A DNA stretch of 64,000 nucleotides, from NCBI GenBank assembly GCA_011800805.1, contig MPNW01000491.1:1-64000 (forward strand). Reading direction: 5' to 3'. Source of the stretch: Hirudo medicinalis (taxonomy: Eukaryota; Annelida; Clitellata; Hirudinida; Hirudinidae). Made by a program: the position numbers and the translations under genes. Positions 38,001 through 50,975 of this stretch are shown here, one piece after another. A model generated the notes under the pieces. It saw only the letters and a list, made by a program, of their open reading frames with translations, ran no database searches and was not told where the DNA came from. The stretch's first letter is position 1, and each line of letters opens with the position of its first letter.

Positions 38001-41000
38001 ATCAGTACCGGAGCTAGCAAGTTGTCACCAGAAACAAAACAAAAACAAAAACATCAACAGAACAGATTCACTGAGAATCGAAATGCGAACCACTCCTTTT
38101 AATGCGCCTTGAGCGTGTTTTAAAGTTGCGAGTCTTACCGTCGCTTGCATCGACATTCGGATGTTTTGGAGACTCAACTGGGGAGTGAAGCCGATAACGA
38201 GGCAAGAACTGGAGCAGAACAACCTGGAAGGAGTTCTTTGTGGAGGGGCGTAAATAAAGCAATTTCATGCTTCCTTTCCTCTGAGTGAAGACGAGAAAAT
38301 CGGGAACCCATAAAATGTTCCGTTGAAGAAGTTTCATACGCCGTCAGAAAATAACCTCATCTATCTTCCTTCTTCGAGGACTCTTCAGCACGCCTCGTGG
38401 ACAGCATTTTGTTACGAGTGCGGAGTCAAGCACCCGCTCGCCACTCCACGTGCACGACTTTTGACCAACACTTCTCCTCTGCTACCGACCCTGGAGTCGT
38501 TCCCTCCTCTTTGGATATTCTTTCCTTATTACGAAGGATCTGCTCATGAATCATAAATGAGATAATCCGCATGAAGGACCCATTTGCAACATTAACAATT
38601 GCTTCTCACATGCTCCGGCAGTTTTTCAGCGCCCAAGTCAGCTAAGTTCAAATAAATTTGTCACGACCGCCATATTTCTTGGCAAACTAAGATTCAGAAC
38701 CCCGCATTTTTCGATTGTTGAGCAAATAATTTGACAATTTAAAATGTTTTTCGAAATTTAATTATTTTTCAAGACTTTTGATTTCTTTGGTCCTTTCTTC
38801 AATAACGACGATGAAGATGGTGGTGGTCATGATGACGATGACGTATAATCAGTTGACACTGACTTGAAATTTTATCGCAAATCATCTTAAATAATGTTTC
38901 AAGGTCCACAAACTCGTGACTGACGATGACAAATATTTTCATTCACTTCAACGCAAAATTCAAGAAAAGGAACTTTTTCAGAGAAGCGAATACGTTTAAA
39001 AGAGCAGAAACTCGCAGGAGACAGATTGGCACTTTGTAAAATGTGCTCCCCCAGGACACGTCAAGCAATGTTTTGATGACAAAATCACCCCGAATAAATC
39101 TTTGGACGTTATTTTATTAGATGGAAAAGAGGGAGTGCACAGCAATAAATTTTAAAAATGGTAATTTTTCTGCTTATTAGTCGTTGTCTGTGACGATTTG
39201 TGGGGATATTCCCTTGTGATATAAACAAGTGCTTGGTTGAACGGTTGGTTGCAACCACTTCTTCATCAAACGAGATACCACAATCACCACAATCACCACA
39301 ATCACCACAATCACCACAATCACCACAATCACTACAATCACTACAATCACTACAATCACCACAATCACCACAATCACTACAATCACCACAATCACCACAA
39401 TCACTACAATCACTACAATCACCACAATCACCACAATCACTGAGTGACTGAGCAGATGTTTCTCAAATGGAGTGATGTAATCTCGTATGAGAGGGGCATA
39501 AACAGCGCAATTCATCGAAGCGAAACTGCATGCATCACCTGTTTGAGCTCCGACACAGGTTTATCATTTCATTACTTGTTACTCTTACGTTCTTACCTGT
39601 TACTCTTATGTTCTTACCTGTTATTCTTATGTTCTTACCTGTTACTCTTATGTTCTTACCTGTTACTCTTATGTTCTTACCTGTTATTTTTAAGTTCTTA
39701 CCTGTTACTCTTATGTTCTTACCTGTTCTTATCACTCTTACTTTTTGAAACCTCAAAGCAACTTCGGAGATGTTCCAACAAAAACTTCCCGGCATCGAGA
39801 GCAACCATCCGTGTCCTTGTAATGATGAAACTATCAATCAAGGGGAATCAATATCGCCCTTCCGAAACTCATTGACCCAGCTTCCTGCACATCGGTCATC
39901 CTGGCTGTGGATTGTTGTTGTTGCTGCAGTTGTGTGAATTTCTGTAACACCATTTTAACCAACGACCATTTTAAAAGCACCTTCTAAGTGGAGCTTTTGC
40001 AAGGAGCAATAAAATGCGTCGAAAAGATGGCGTTAATGATAAGGATGGAGTTGATGAAGAGGGTTGAAGAGTTATGGTAACGATGCTGATAGGCTAACTA
40101 TTTCGAAACTCTCACAATCCGACGGATGCGTAACTTGCAAACTCCTTCGTCGTGTAAGAGCGGCATCCTCATTCATGTTTATTCATGATCCACAAATTCT
40201 TCCATATTTATAGACCAACCATCTCTAAGTAGCATGGACCTTCTTTTCGGATGTTACAAGCCATGCACAGCTTTTATCCATTCATCCAGCCATCCATCTG
40301 TCCTTCTATCCATTCACACATCCATCCATCCAACCATCCTTCAATGTTGCTTAACGTTTTAAATGCAAGTAAATCATGCATAATTCTGGAGCTCCAAAAA
40401 TCATCAGAATTATAAATATCAGGAGTATACAAATCATAATTATGCGTATAATAATTATAAACATCAGGGGAAGGAAAACATAAACAAACGGTCCACCAAC
40501 ATAAATATTTCCTTCAGCAACACTTTCTGACAGTGAAACAGCTGAATATCTCACGGAGATGATGACGATGATGGCGATGACGACAACAGCGATGAAGATA
40601 ACGATGACGATGACGATTAGGGGGGTCTTGTTATATGATGCCTGATTAAAATGATGTGAAGCCAAGCATGCTTGTCTCCCATAATCAAGGTACACAGATA
40701 TGCAGCCTTCAGACAGTGAACTTCTAACGACGTATTGCGTTCGTTCTTCAGAGTCCGACAATCAAAGAGGGAAGCCCGACATGAGAACTTGTTAATTATT
40801 CGTAATTTATTCCATCGTTTAGTGGTTTCTTCTCCGTGATTCTCTCTCGAAACTCTGTTCGACAGTCTGTTGAGAACTTCTTTCATCCTTTCGACGTCTC
40901 CAATCATTCATTCGACGAAAGTAGGAGATTGAATAACTTTAAGAAACATGTTCTTCACATAGTTTTGTCAAGAATTGTGAATTGTTAATTGTGAATTGCT

Positions 41001-44000
41001 AATTGTGAATTCAATCGATTCAATCTCAGTTTATCGGAAAAACATGATGTTTTTATCGGAACATTATCGGAAATTCCATGATTAGAATTTTGTTTGATAA
41101 AATAAAATAGTTTCCTATTAATAACATTTCATGCGGAAATACAAAAAATAAAACACAATTAAATTAAGTGGTATTAGACAAATGTTTAAAAGTGCACTTT
41201 TGAAAATATGCAATGTATTTATTCCAGGAGTTTAATACAACATAACATTAATTTATAGTGGTTTAAGTAGTCTAATGTCTTTGTAATAACTTAGATGTTT
41301 ATTTTTGCCATTAGGTACCTTAATAACCCTTCAAGTGGATGTTAATGAAATGTTGAATCTGAATTTTAATTGATTTTAACGAAAAATGTTCGAAAGGAGT
41401 TCAAGAACATCAAGGAAAGAAATTGAGATTCCTCAATCATTTTAATGGCGTTTATACCGATATTTCAGAACATATAAAATACTTGAAACAACCGATTAAG
41501 TTTACAATAATTTTTAATGCATCCACCAACAAATCGCTCAACTTATTTAAAAGTATTTCTCATTCTTAAAGAAAAACACATTCAAATAAGATTGTAATGA
41601 CATGCAATCATTTACTGATTTCAATCAACAATTTTTTTTCGCTTAAAGATTTTCAACTTAAACATTTTTTACTCGACGAAGTGAATGAAAACCACGTTCA
41701 CTCAGGTGTTGGGGCAATAAATCCAGTCTGCTTCAACCGCTCCGAAAATGTATCGATGAACCAATTTCTGGACGATCAAACATCTGAGATTCGTTTAAAT
41801 GAAGCTTAATTTTGAATCATTGGAGCCTTTATTGGTGCCTTTTTTGGAGCGAGAGAATAAATTGAAAAGGAAATTAAATTCTATTTCCTTGAAATGGATC
41901 ATCCATTGATTCGCATGCAAAATGATTGCATGCGGACCTTGGCAACGGCAACTCACCCTAGCGACGACCACTTTCCATTGTTGCGTCACAACATCCTCGG
42001 TGGCAATTTTTTCCTGCTCCGTGATTATCTCAATAAATTCAATTGTTGACCCGAAGAAATTAAATTTGATTCCAATTAGTGGCTGTCTACTTGAAAAAGT
42101 CCTGACGTCTGACGAAGCATATCTAAGCACTGATTCGATCTTGATCAAATGCTCAGCTCACAAACTTGACCAAGCGTGCTTTTGGAAATTGCTATCAACG
42201 TCTTTCGCTTCCATCATCCTGCATTCCATTCCTCGGTAGTTCCAGGTGAATTGTCCGTCGCATCACGTGGGTTGACTGACGTCACCACTCCAATAAAGTC
42301 GTTGGCCATTCACCGAATGAATTGCATTTTTTGGTCATAAATTCCTGAGATGGATGCATGCGATGTTGTTCTGTTGTCACAGGAGACGCAATCAGTTGAA
42401 AAAAAGATGAGGTTTTGCATCTCTTCACATTTTCCAACGTTAAATGATGGTGTCAGGATCTGCCAATACAAGCTGATTATATTATCTTTCAAAATTATGA
42501 ACAAATGGATTTTAAAATGCTTAAAATCGGTTAAAATCTTTTTTCGCTTGAAAAAAAACCTTCATTTTTTATTTATTCCGACCACTTTGCCAAGTTGTTC
42601 CTTCTGACATTGAAAGCACTGCAGTGTTCTCCTAATTACTGCAACATTGCACCACTTTTGTTACTCATTTGCATCCTTAAAATAATAAATAATAGTAACT
42701 AGTATTATTTAATATTAATAAATATGAAATAATATTAAACGTGTTGTTTTTGCCACAACAAATTAAGTCTTAAAGCATTTCCAGTATTTCATCAATGTTT
42801 CAAATGTTTTAAATTTTTTATTTGTTTTATTTGTGCTTGAAAAGGAAACCACAGTAGATTCAGTTCTTTCTAAATTTCTTGAAATTCTGATGCATTCTTT
42901 TGCTTCGGTGCCAACTTTCGACTTAGTTTTTAAACTTAATTTTTGTATTTTCCATAAGAAAGTTCATCATACGTTTTCAAACCATCAACAATCCATCCAT
43001 TGTTATCCTCTTTTTGTTCACCATGAAATGTGAGATCTCAGGGCCTGCCTCACCTTGACAGCAACAAATTATTTCCGTTGCAATAATTTTCAAACTTCCG
43101 TGAAGATATTTTTGTGAATAGGTTAATTTTTAACGTGTCTTGAGACATTCAGTGCTCTTAACAGCGAAAAAGTCATCAAATCGACGTTATGTCTTTCAGC
43201 AGTCTCAAGGTTTCCACTTATTTATGCAAACATCATTTCGAATGACTGTCGTCAACATTTGACATGCTGCTCACATGACCGAGGCCTCTCGTGTCATTTC
43301 AACGTCAGGATGGCAGGAAGCAGTTCTTCCAAAGTATTTCAATCTTAACTTCGAGTCTCAACTGATATTTTCTTCTGCTTTTTTCATAAGTGTTCAGAAA
43401 CGATTCTTTGCCATTTAAAAATTGTGAACCTCTTAAAAATCGACACTTTCTGGAATAATGTGATGATTTTATGCGATATTTTGTTTAGGAACATGTTTCA
43501 ACGGTTGTTTGGTTGCTTGGTTGAAGTGGATCATTGAATGGAAGGGCAGTTATCTGCTTAAATATTTTGTTGGTCAGCCATTAGTTAACTTAATATTCAT
43601 TCAGTTACTCTAATTACACAATTATGTATTTAAATGAGTAATTTGCTTACTCAATAATGCACTCCGTTGACTAATCTAATTGCTTAACTATCAGGCATAA
43701 AATCGAGTGTTTGTTCAACCACTTCCAACAACATCATCCATCTTCTCTCGTTAGGACAGAATTTCTTTTTCAAACAAAATGTTTTAAATAGCATCTATGG
43801 ACGTCAATGCTACCCACACGAGTTTTCAAAATTCGTATCAGTATTATTTCATCATTAACGCTGAAGTTCACTTTTAAATGATTAGAGCAAGGTTGTGGAA
43901 TGTTTCTTTAGTTTCAACGTGTAGGAGATTTCAATACGTCGTATTAAAGATGCGACCACATTGCTGAGTTCACGAGTCAATGAAGCGTGACGAAGCACAA

Positions 44001-47000
44001 GTGACAAGTCCTCTCGGTTGGAGAGAAAGTTCCTGAAGAAGAAGCTGCCTGAATCAATGGAAACCTTGGATTCGCATGGAAAGGCAATTATCTCCGTGAA
44101 ATAATAAACTCTCGCACAGGAAGTGGATGAACGATGCGCTCTTAAGACCGGGGGCCTTCAAAGGAACAGCTTTCATAACTCGCTCATGCACAACTTGCTT
44201 GATGGGCTCATGTCGGAAGCTCGAATGAGAGCCAGGCTTATTTGTGCTGTTTGCATTCCAACTGTCAACCATTGGAGACGATTTGTTATAAAAAAATTTT
44301 GAAGCTGAAATTCATAACTCGCAGTTATCAATGAGGCGAGGAAGATTCCATTCGACGTTTGCACCGGATGACGGAATCAATTTCAACGCAAACACACCGA
44401 ATGCACGATGGACATTCAAAGATCCCGTTTAGTTCAACATTTAATTGTAAAAAGTAACCTCAACAATCAAATACAAAATTGCTGTTTACTGATTTGAGTA
44501 TTGGTGTTTTTCGCCCTTCAGAAGCAAGAATCACGAGAGAACTCCACAAATCTCTGTTTCAATGGGAACTGAGCACGGACAGAGATTCTCAGCAGAAACC
44601 CGAGTTCAGAGAAACGGAGAGAATTGTGACAGTCAACCCTGGAGAAACTGCTGTCTTGAAGTGTCAGGTGGAGAATCTTGGATCAAAGACGGTCAGTGAG
44701 GTTGATTGTTGCTGGATTGAGTGGCATTGTTGCATTGTTGATGTCTGTCTTTGATAATGTTAATGTAAATAAGTTCTCATAGATATTAATTTTGTTATTA
44801 AAAAGATAAATGTGTTATAATTATTAATAATATGTTGAGGGAATAGTGTGTTATTGTTATTAATATTACTCAAGCCTCACTGAGTTTATTGTCGAGGCAA
44901 TTGTGATGACGACTTGGTGTTGACCTTGGTTTTATGTCCATTTTATTTCGCCATTATATTTGTTTAATGTTCTCTCAAAATATTGGAGGCAGAAGAAGTT
45001 TGTTCTCCCCAAAATATTTAAACTCAAAAGTTTGAAAGCTTTGATTTTAAAGACACAGCAGTGTTTCAATAATTTCAACGTGGCTGTTTTGTTGAGTTCC
45101 TGGGACCAACGAAAGGATGACACGCGTGCACAGATCGAATCATTCCATCCACGATGCTGATTGAATTAAGTCTCCATCGATCAAACATTCACCATTAATT
45201 ATCATCTCATTAATATTAATTTTTCCTTCTTTGACATATCAAAGCTTTAAGCTTTATGGATTGAGAAACGGAAGCAGCGCTCAGGTCGATGGAGCCACAA
45301 CGAAGCAACATTTACCCACGTGTGAGGAGCAGTGAACGACTCAAGAACAATTTACTTCCAGGAAAACCTCTTCCCTTCGCTGGAAAACCTGTTTAAAGAT
45401 TTGAGTTAAATTTACGAAAACACTTTTCAAAGAAAAATGGCGAAGAATGCAAAATTGGAACCTTCATGTGTCTTTTGTTGTCAACATGTTCAATGGAGGC
45501 GTTCAATTCTTAACTTTTTATAAGTCGTTATTTTGCCATTAAGCCGGCCTGATCTGGACATTTTATTTTAACATCAAGCAAAGCAGAACATTAAAGTACA
45601 TTTTAAAAGGTGGAATATTTAAAAATTGTGGAAATTTAATGTAGAAATGACTTCGAGTGATGGTTGGAAACATCTTACGGAATTCATCACAGAACACGCC
45701 GATGGAGTGATGAAATCAGGAGGAGAGAATTTCATTTTCCACCTCGGAAGTAATTTTTGCAGGGAAAATCGTTCCTTTGCATTCTCATCATTTCAAGCAC
45801 CCCTCAAGTTTTCTCGAGAAACTATTTCTGTCATCTACCGACTGGTGGATTCGAACCCGGGACAGGAAAACACCCTCAGACATCCACTTGTGTCTGCAAT
45901 TTAGCAGGCAAACGAGTTGCTTCCATCGGACAAATGAACATTACATTCTCTCCGCAACTGCTTCTCCTGATGTCTTATTAATCAAAGCTTATCGAATATC
46001 TCCTCCATCGTTCGTGCTTCTGATAATTTTCCCACAAAACGCTGTCCAAGAAGCAAAAAGAATGTTTGCTTTGAGCATCGTTTGTCACCATTTGCAAGAT
46101 TCAAATGTTCTCCGCAATGTTTGTAGAGATTCCCCTGCTTTTGTTGATGAAGAGCATTTTAAGGAGAAAGTTAAATTGAACATCGGCAAACATTTCCTTT
46201 TAAGGAGTGTAATCCGCACAGATGATTTTTAAATCCATGAAACCCTTCATCACAGCTTCAATCCTTTGTACGAGGCTTCCTTGCAATGCCAGGATTGCTG
46301 GGTTAAGTTAAAGAAGTTGCAGAAGAATCATTGTTGTATATTAATTAATTAAGTTGGCTTGGATAAATTATTATCTGAAAAACAAAATTATTATCTCTTT
46401 AAATCTATTACTTAGTGTGATATCAAATTATCACTTATAATTATATATTGATTAATTACCAGCCTTAAACATTTTTAAATGTTAGACAAAGTCAGATGTG
46501 TTTTGAGCCTTCTAACGAGTAAAGTTCTGTGACAAGCTCTTTAATTATTTGCAACTAATCAAACGTGGAGGATTTCTTCTACAGAAAAGTTAATCCTTAC
46601 AAACGTTTCTGACAACTTTTCTGGCATTTTTTTACTTTCTGTGAAAGTTTTGTCTGCTCAGAGTTCCAGTATGTTAATGTGCTGCGCATGCATGGATGAG
46701 GCGAACATGACAAGTGGCAGACGTCTCTTATCATTGGCGGATTTTATTTTTGAAAATCCTCAGCATTCCAAGATGTTGACGGATGGGTCAGTATTGAGGT
46801 GGTCACAAGAGACTCTTCAGATGGGCATCCATTTTAGTTGTCTTTCCACAGAGAAAATTGAATGGAAATTTACGTAAAATGTTTCGAAACACGGAGCGAA
46901 TGACGTGTCGGCCATTCTACTCTCCTCTGTGACACGTGTTTACAGCCACAAATCCCCTTTTCATGTTAACTTTTGATGTCATTGGTTTTTAAGACACATT

Positions 47001-49103
47001 TCGTTTTAATGGGATGGAATTTTCCATTCTTTGATGGGATCATTGATTCTAAACATGCGGCTGTTGTACCTGGAGTACTGCTCGAATTGTATTACCTGGT
47101 CGGAAACATTCTGAATTTTAAAGTTTTTACGTGAACCCGTCTATATTCAAAATTCCGTTATGTCGTCAGCTTTCAAAATATCATTTTAAAATTGTTGGAA
47201 ATAAAAAATATTTGTTCTTATCCTCAATTATTTGCGCGTCGTCAGGTAACCTGGAGGAGATACGGAAGTATTCATCCGTTGACGATAGGTTCCATCACTT
47301 TCGTGTCAAACACTCGAGTCCACGCTGAAAGGAAAAAGCTCCTCTTAACAACCACAACTCGTCCAACGAACTCTCACGTCATCACGCCCGAAGCGACGAC
47401 GTTCAAACCTCCCCTGGTTGCATCATCGACACCCCGGAAGGTGCACCAAGTCCCCATTAAAAGCGAAAGGCCACGACCTACGAGCGCAGAAGCTCCTGAA
47501 ATCTACAGGCCATTCCAGCCCATCCTCATACCTGCTAAGAACCATCGTGACGATTACGACGACGACGATGATGATGACGATTACATGCATTTTGCTTTCC
47601 ATAGTCGGCGCCGAGATGTTTTAGAGAGGAATTTAGATGGACTGGACGGGCAAGCGATGGCATTTGGTAATTACTGAACGTAAACACGAGGCCTCCGAAT
47701 GAGAGTTTAAAAGTCACAAAACAGTCTTTTTCTAAGTCTTTTAATGGCTGCATCTTTAATGACAGGGCAACAGACCGACAGCGAAGGTCGCTACAGGAGA
47801 AAGAGACGCTCGGATGATTCCCCCGTAGACGAGTGGAATTTATTTATAGCGGATGTCAGACATTCCGATCAGGACATCTATCAATGCCAGGTGAACTCGA
47901 AGGACGACCAGTACAAGTTTTACGACATCTTCTTGAAAGTGAAAAGTGGGTGAGAGAATGAAGGCAGGTGTTTGAAAACTTTCATAACACGCTTGGTTGG
48001 CCGTAATGACGTTTAAAATCATTTTCTTGTCCAATCAATATTTGCATCCTACCGCTGTTTATTATTGTTGTTGTCACGGACGTTGTCATAGAGACTGCAC
48101 CTAGTGACCCTTTCTCTTCCGCAGACATCCACGTCTATGGAACACAGAAGGTGGAGCAAGGCTCAGAAATACAACTCACCTGCAACGTGACATCAACCTC
48201 AGCCTTCCAGCAACCCACTCTCCCAACCACTCAACAACAGCCACAACAGCATCAACAACTACTACTACAACAACAACAACAACCTGCATTTCAAAAAAGG
48301 AACTCAACCTCTGCTCTGCCGAGTTTCCTGGCCTGGTTTAAAGATGGCCAACTCGTGGTATCCGATCTCAGGAAAGGAATTAGCGTCTCCAGAGAGATAA
48401 GCGAAAAAAGTTCGGCCAGCGTTTTGACGGTGAGGAGAGCTCAGCCCTCGGATGCAGGAATTTACGTGTGCAGGGAAGGAACGGATTGGAAGAGCAGGTG
48501 GAATAAGCAGGCGGATAATCTCGTCGTTGATGAAACACTCCAACACAGCTCCGTCCTCGACAGTTCGGCGCACTCCCGTCAGCAACACGATTCACTCCTG
48601 AACCACGCTTTCCAGCCAGATTCTGCCTCCATTTATGTCCACATCATGAGTTGTAAGTGACGGCATCACTTCCAAGGAAATCATTGTTATTCATAATTCA
48701 TATCATTGAAACAGTATTCGGTTCTTCTCTAATTTTTATATATTTTTTACAGCCTCCCTAGAGAAGAGAGGTCGACTTTTTTGACTAATCAAGTTTGACT
48801 TTTAAGACAATTTTTGTTATGCCTTTCTATCTGAAAGATGAGTCTGCAAAAGAAACCTTAGCATAAACATGCAAATGAAGTTATCACGGGAGAGTGGCAT
48901 TTTTTTGGATGCAATTGAAATGACAAATTCATTTTAAAATGTTAATTTTGGCCCTCATCATGCAACTTTGACTAATTTTGCAAAAATTCTACATTTCAGG
49001 CACGTTTGCAGAGAAAGTAACAAGTAATTCAACCAGAAATCAATTGACGGTGATAGATGTCGCTACAACTCTTGTTGTTTACATTGTCTTAAAACTCGGG
49101 TGA
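35097..49103 (+). CDS. Dpr-like two-Ig-domain cell-surface receptor with large loop insertions
   Basis: Dpr proteins are neuronal surface receptors that pair with DIP proteins in synaptic wiring. Proposed exons: 35097-35169, 44522-44691, 47246-47666, 47766-47945, 48125-48652, 49000-49103 (TGA); phases all agree, giving 491 residues. The first exon is a signal-peptide candidate (MKELKSFALCMLCLRMF) with a strong donor. Ig1 has VNPGETAVLKCQVENLGSKT, then VTWRRYGSIHPLTIGSITFV, then DEWNLFIADVRHSDQDIYQC, the order of Dpr Ig1. About 125 residues of Thr/Pro-rich, poly-Asp and Arg-rich sequence are inserted between strands D and E. Ig2 has EQGSEIQLTCNVTS, FLAWFKDGQL and RRAQPSDAGIYVC, with a Gln-rich insertion before the Trp and another of about 35-40 residues after the second Cys. 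The C-terminus (VATTLVVYIVLKLG) is hydrophobic and fits a GPI signal or short membrane anchor. The last five exons are secure; the first is inferred, and other 5' exons could lie in the 9.35 kb intron. Confidence 0.72.
35701..35985. repeat. 29-bp minisatellite with three variant units
   Basis: About ten copies of a 29-bp unit beginning GTGAATCTTATAACA. The second half comes in three forms (GCCTATTGAC, GCATATTGAC, TCACATCGAC), so variant order could be typed. Confidence 0.95.
36211..36312. repeat. 10-bp tandem repeat (GCAGAAGTAA)n
   Basis: About eight copies with TAGAAGTAAG variants at the left edge, ending in AGAAGAAG. Confidence 0.93.
39279..39440. repeat. 9-bp tandem repeat (CACAATCAC)n / (TACAATCAC)n
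   Basis: About 18 copies. Open frames over it (SPQ, NHH or VIV periodic peptides) are repeat translations. Confidence 0.96.
39584..39738. repeat. 21-bp minisatellite
   Basis: About seven copies of GTTCTTACCTGTTACTCTTA plus one base, with small variants such as TTATTTTTAA. Confidence 0.94.
40276..40342. repeat. Imperfect (CCAT)n tract
   Basis: CATCCAT units with substitutions. Confidence 0.85.
44692..47245. other. Intron between the two Ig1-coding exons of the Dpr-like gene
   Basis: A 2.55 kb intron splits Ig1 in phase 0 just before its core Trp (VTW). At 45840-45860 the minus strand has a tRNA B-box-like GGGTTCGAATCCACC, but no intact tRNA fold. Open frames at 45626-46232 overlap in different frames without domains. 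Otherwise nothing is seen. Confidence 0.55.
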
Positions 49104-49334
49104 TGTGCGGGTGTAATGTCTTCGCATGTTCAGTGAAGTCATGTTGAAATGCTTCATGAATCATCGTGATTTATGGATTTGAACAGTAAATTTTTTTCGC
49201 TAATATATTGCAGCATATCCAACCGAACCGTTAAAGTTTTGTTTATTCCATCGACGCCATCGTTTTCTATGCAACCCTCAATTCTCGCGTGTCGCTAATA
49301 ATTTTCAGAAATAGGAAACCATCTTCAAAAATTG

Positions 49335-49340
49335 AATAAA
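49335..49340 (+). terminator. Candidate poly(A) signal AATAAA of the Dpr-like gene
   Basis: AATAAA lies 231 bp after the stop codon at 49103; moderate support. Confidence 0.35.
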
Positions 49341-50169
49341 TTCACGTCACCATGCTGAATTGATACTTGCTTTGTTTTTTTTCGCAACTGCAAACTTGAG
49401 ACGTGTTGTTTGTTTGATCACTTGCCTGCTTATTGTGGGATTTCTTTTAATTTGAAGATCAGACCATTTTTTGTGATGCTGAAACGCAAAAGGCCACGCA
49501 TTTTATTTTTGTAGAGAATTTCATCGGAACGGTATATTTTTCACCTGGTTTGTACATTTTGTGTAGCAAGAAACAAGTTCATGCACGTACGGCCATCACG
49601 AGAAATAATCGTCAAGTAATTTCTAAGAACGTTCATCAGAATTTGTGTTTTATCCCAAGAAAGTAGGACATCTCTTGTGGAGGTCGTAAATTAATGAATG
49701 GTGGTTATATTTTTGGTGCCTAAGTTGACGTGTCGTGTTTAATAAATTTATTGCACAACGTGAGATTTTCAAGACATAAAAACATCAGCCATGTAAAAGC
49801 ACATCGGGGCAATTTTTCTCGATGGAATTCTAAATTTCATCGACGAGTGGTGACTAACGAGATGCAATGGATTACTTCTTAGGGTACTTCCACGGTCGGC
49901 CATTGCCTGGGTTATGGAAAGGCTTGACGGTGTCTCCTGAATTACTGGAAGGAGGTTCATTGCAAGTGGTGTCATTAATGCGGCTGTGTGCCACGTGGAG
50001 GAAAAGATAACAATCATAAAGTTGACTGACGATTGCCTTGGTCGCTTGCCTTGAAATGAACTTTTGACACCGATTCGAACTGCAGGTTGGCCGAATGTGT
50101 TACGTTCTTGCATACGACGGTAATGGCAACAGTCGTAATGTGTCGACTTCGAAACCCAGTCTGCACTGC

Positions 50170-50262
50170 CGCATGCGCCCTTGGGAAGGAGCGCTATATA
50201 AATGGTTAAAAGCGCCTCTGATGCTATGCATATGGCGCTATATAAATGAACTACGTTTACAT
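50170..50262 (+). mobile_element. SINE/LINE 3' tail with GCGCTATATAAA motifs
   Basis: AGCGCTATATAAATGG occurs near 50188, then AGCGCCTCTGATGCTATGC and GGCGCTATATAAATGAACTA. The latter matches the reverse complement of the LINE end at 24380-24430 with few changes. This kind of 3' tail is shared between LINEs and SINEs in many invertebrates. Upstream sequence (50100-50170) is GC-rich and may be the SINE body. Confidence 0.55.
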
Positions 50263-50769
50263 TTTATTCCATGAATAGTATTAATCCGATAGCGCTATTG
50301 GTCCGTTAGTGAGGAAGAAAAGAAACACGGACTCATTTGCTTGATTTAATTTCACAAGATGAATTGGTGATTAAAAATGATAAAAACAGAATTAAAATTA
50401 ATTGTTGGATAGGCTTCGTACGTTCCGATTTAAATATGAAATCGTGGATATTCCCGAAAAATATATAAGCGATCAGATTCGAATCTTGAGGGAGTAAGGC
50501 ATAATTTTGTATCATCCGAAACTACAAAAGGTTATCAGTCTTTCTGGATATTGATCGCAGGTTGGAATAAATATTTAAAAAATTCTACTTTGGGACCATC
50601 CATAAATTATGTCAACCAAATAGGGGAGGGTGGAGTTTAAGATTAATTGACAACAGTGTTAATTTTTATGATAAAAAATCTAAATTTTAACAGATGGATT
50701 TACAATAACATTTACTGTTAGTCTTTCAGTCGTCACTGTTTGAAGGATTTGCAAAATCTGTAACCTCAA

Positions 50770-50975
50770 TGTGGCTTCACAAGCATGGCCGCTGTGAGGG
50801 GGTCAAGTGCCCAAGGGCCTAGTAATTATTAGGAGCCCGCTCAAGTTTTAAAATATTGAAATTTTACAACCATAACCTTTTATTTTGCTTTTCCATTACC
50901 AATTTGATATATCATATGGTCCCGTGGTCGCTATGCCTACTAGGAGCCCGAAATTTCTGTCGGCAGCTCTGTTCA
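50770..50975 (-). repeat. Dispersed repeat, copy 2 (inverted relative to 371-545)
   Basis: The reverse complement carries GCCGACAGAAATTTCGGG, AGCGACCACGG and AATTGGTAATGGAAAAGC in the order seen at 371-545, with scattered differences. Confidence 0.7.

Larger units (their letters stand above)
35170..44521. other. Large first intron of the Dpr-like gene
   Basis: If the first exon is right, this intron is 9.35 kb and carries several tandem arrays, listed separately. Outside the arrays no exon or element could be supported. Paired opposite-strand open frames at 41795-42239 have no known domain. Confidence 0.45.

Noticed and set aside
39177..39875. Open frames with periodic VIV, SPQ, NHH and FLPVTLM peptides
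   Set aside because: All arise from the 9-bp and 21-bp tandem arrays.
41795..42239. 117-residue minus and 105-residue plus open frames
   Set aside because: They overlap on opposite strands, show no recognised domain and have no consistent splice signals.
45838..45925. Possible tRNA gene on the minus strand (GGGTTCGAATCC, CTGCTAA)
   Set aside because: The T loop is perfect and an acceptor-like stem of five pairs and a GTTTGC/GCAGAC stem can be drawn. However, the T stem has three mismatches and there is no room for a D arm. At most a tRNA-derived relic.
45626..46232. Plus-strand frames up to 151 residues
   Set aside because: Several frames overlap, none has a known domain, and the segment lies in the intron that splits Ig1.
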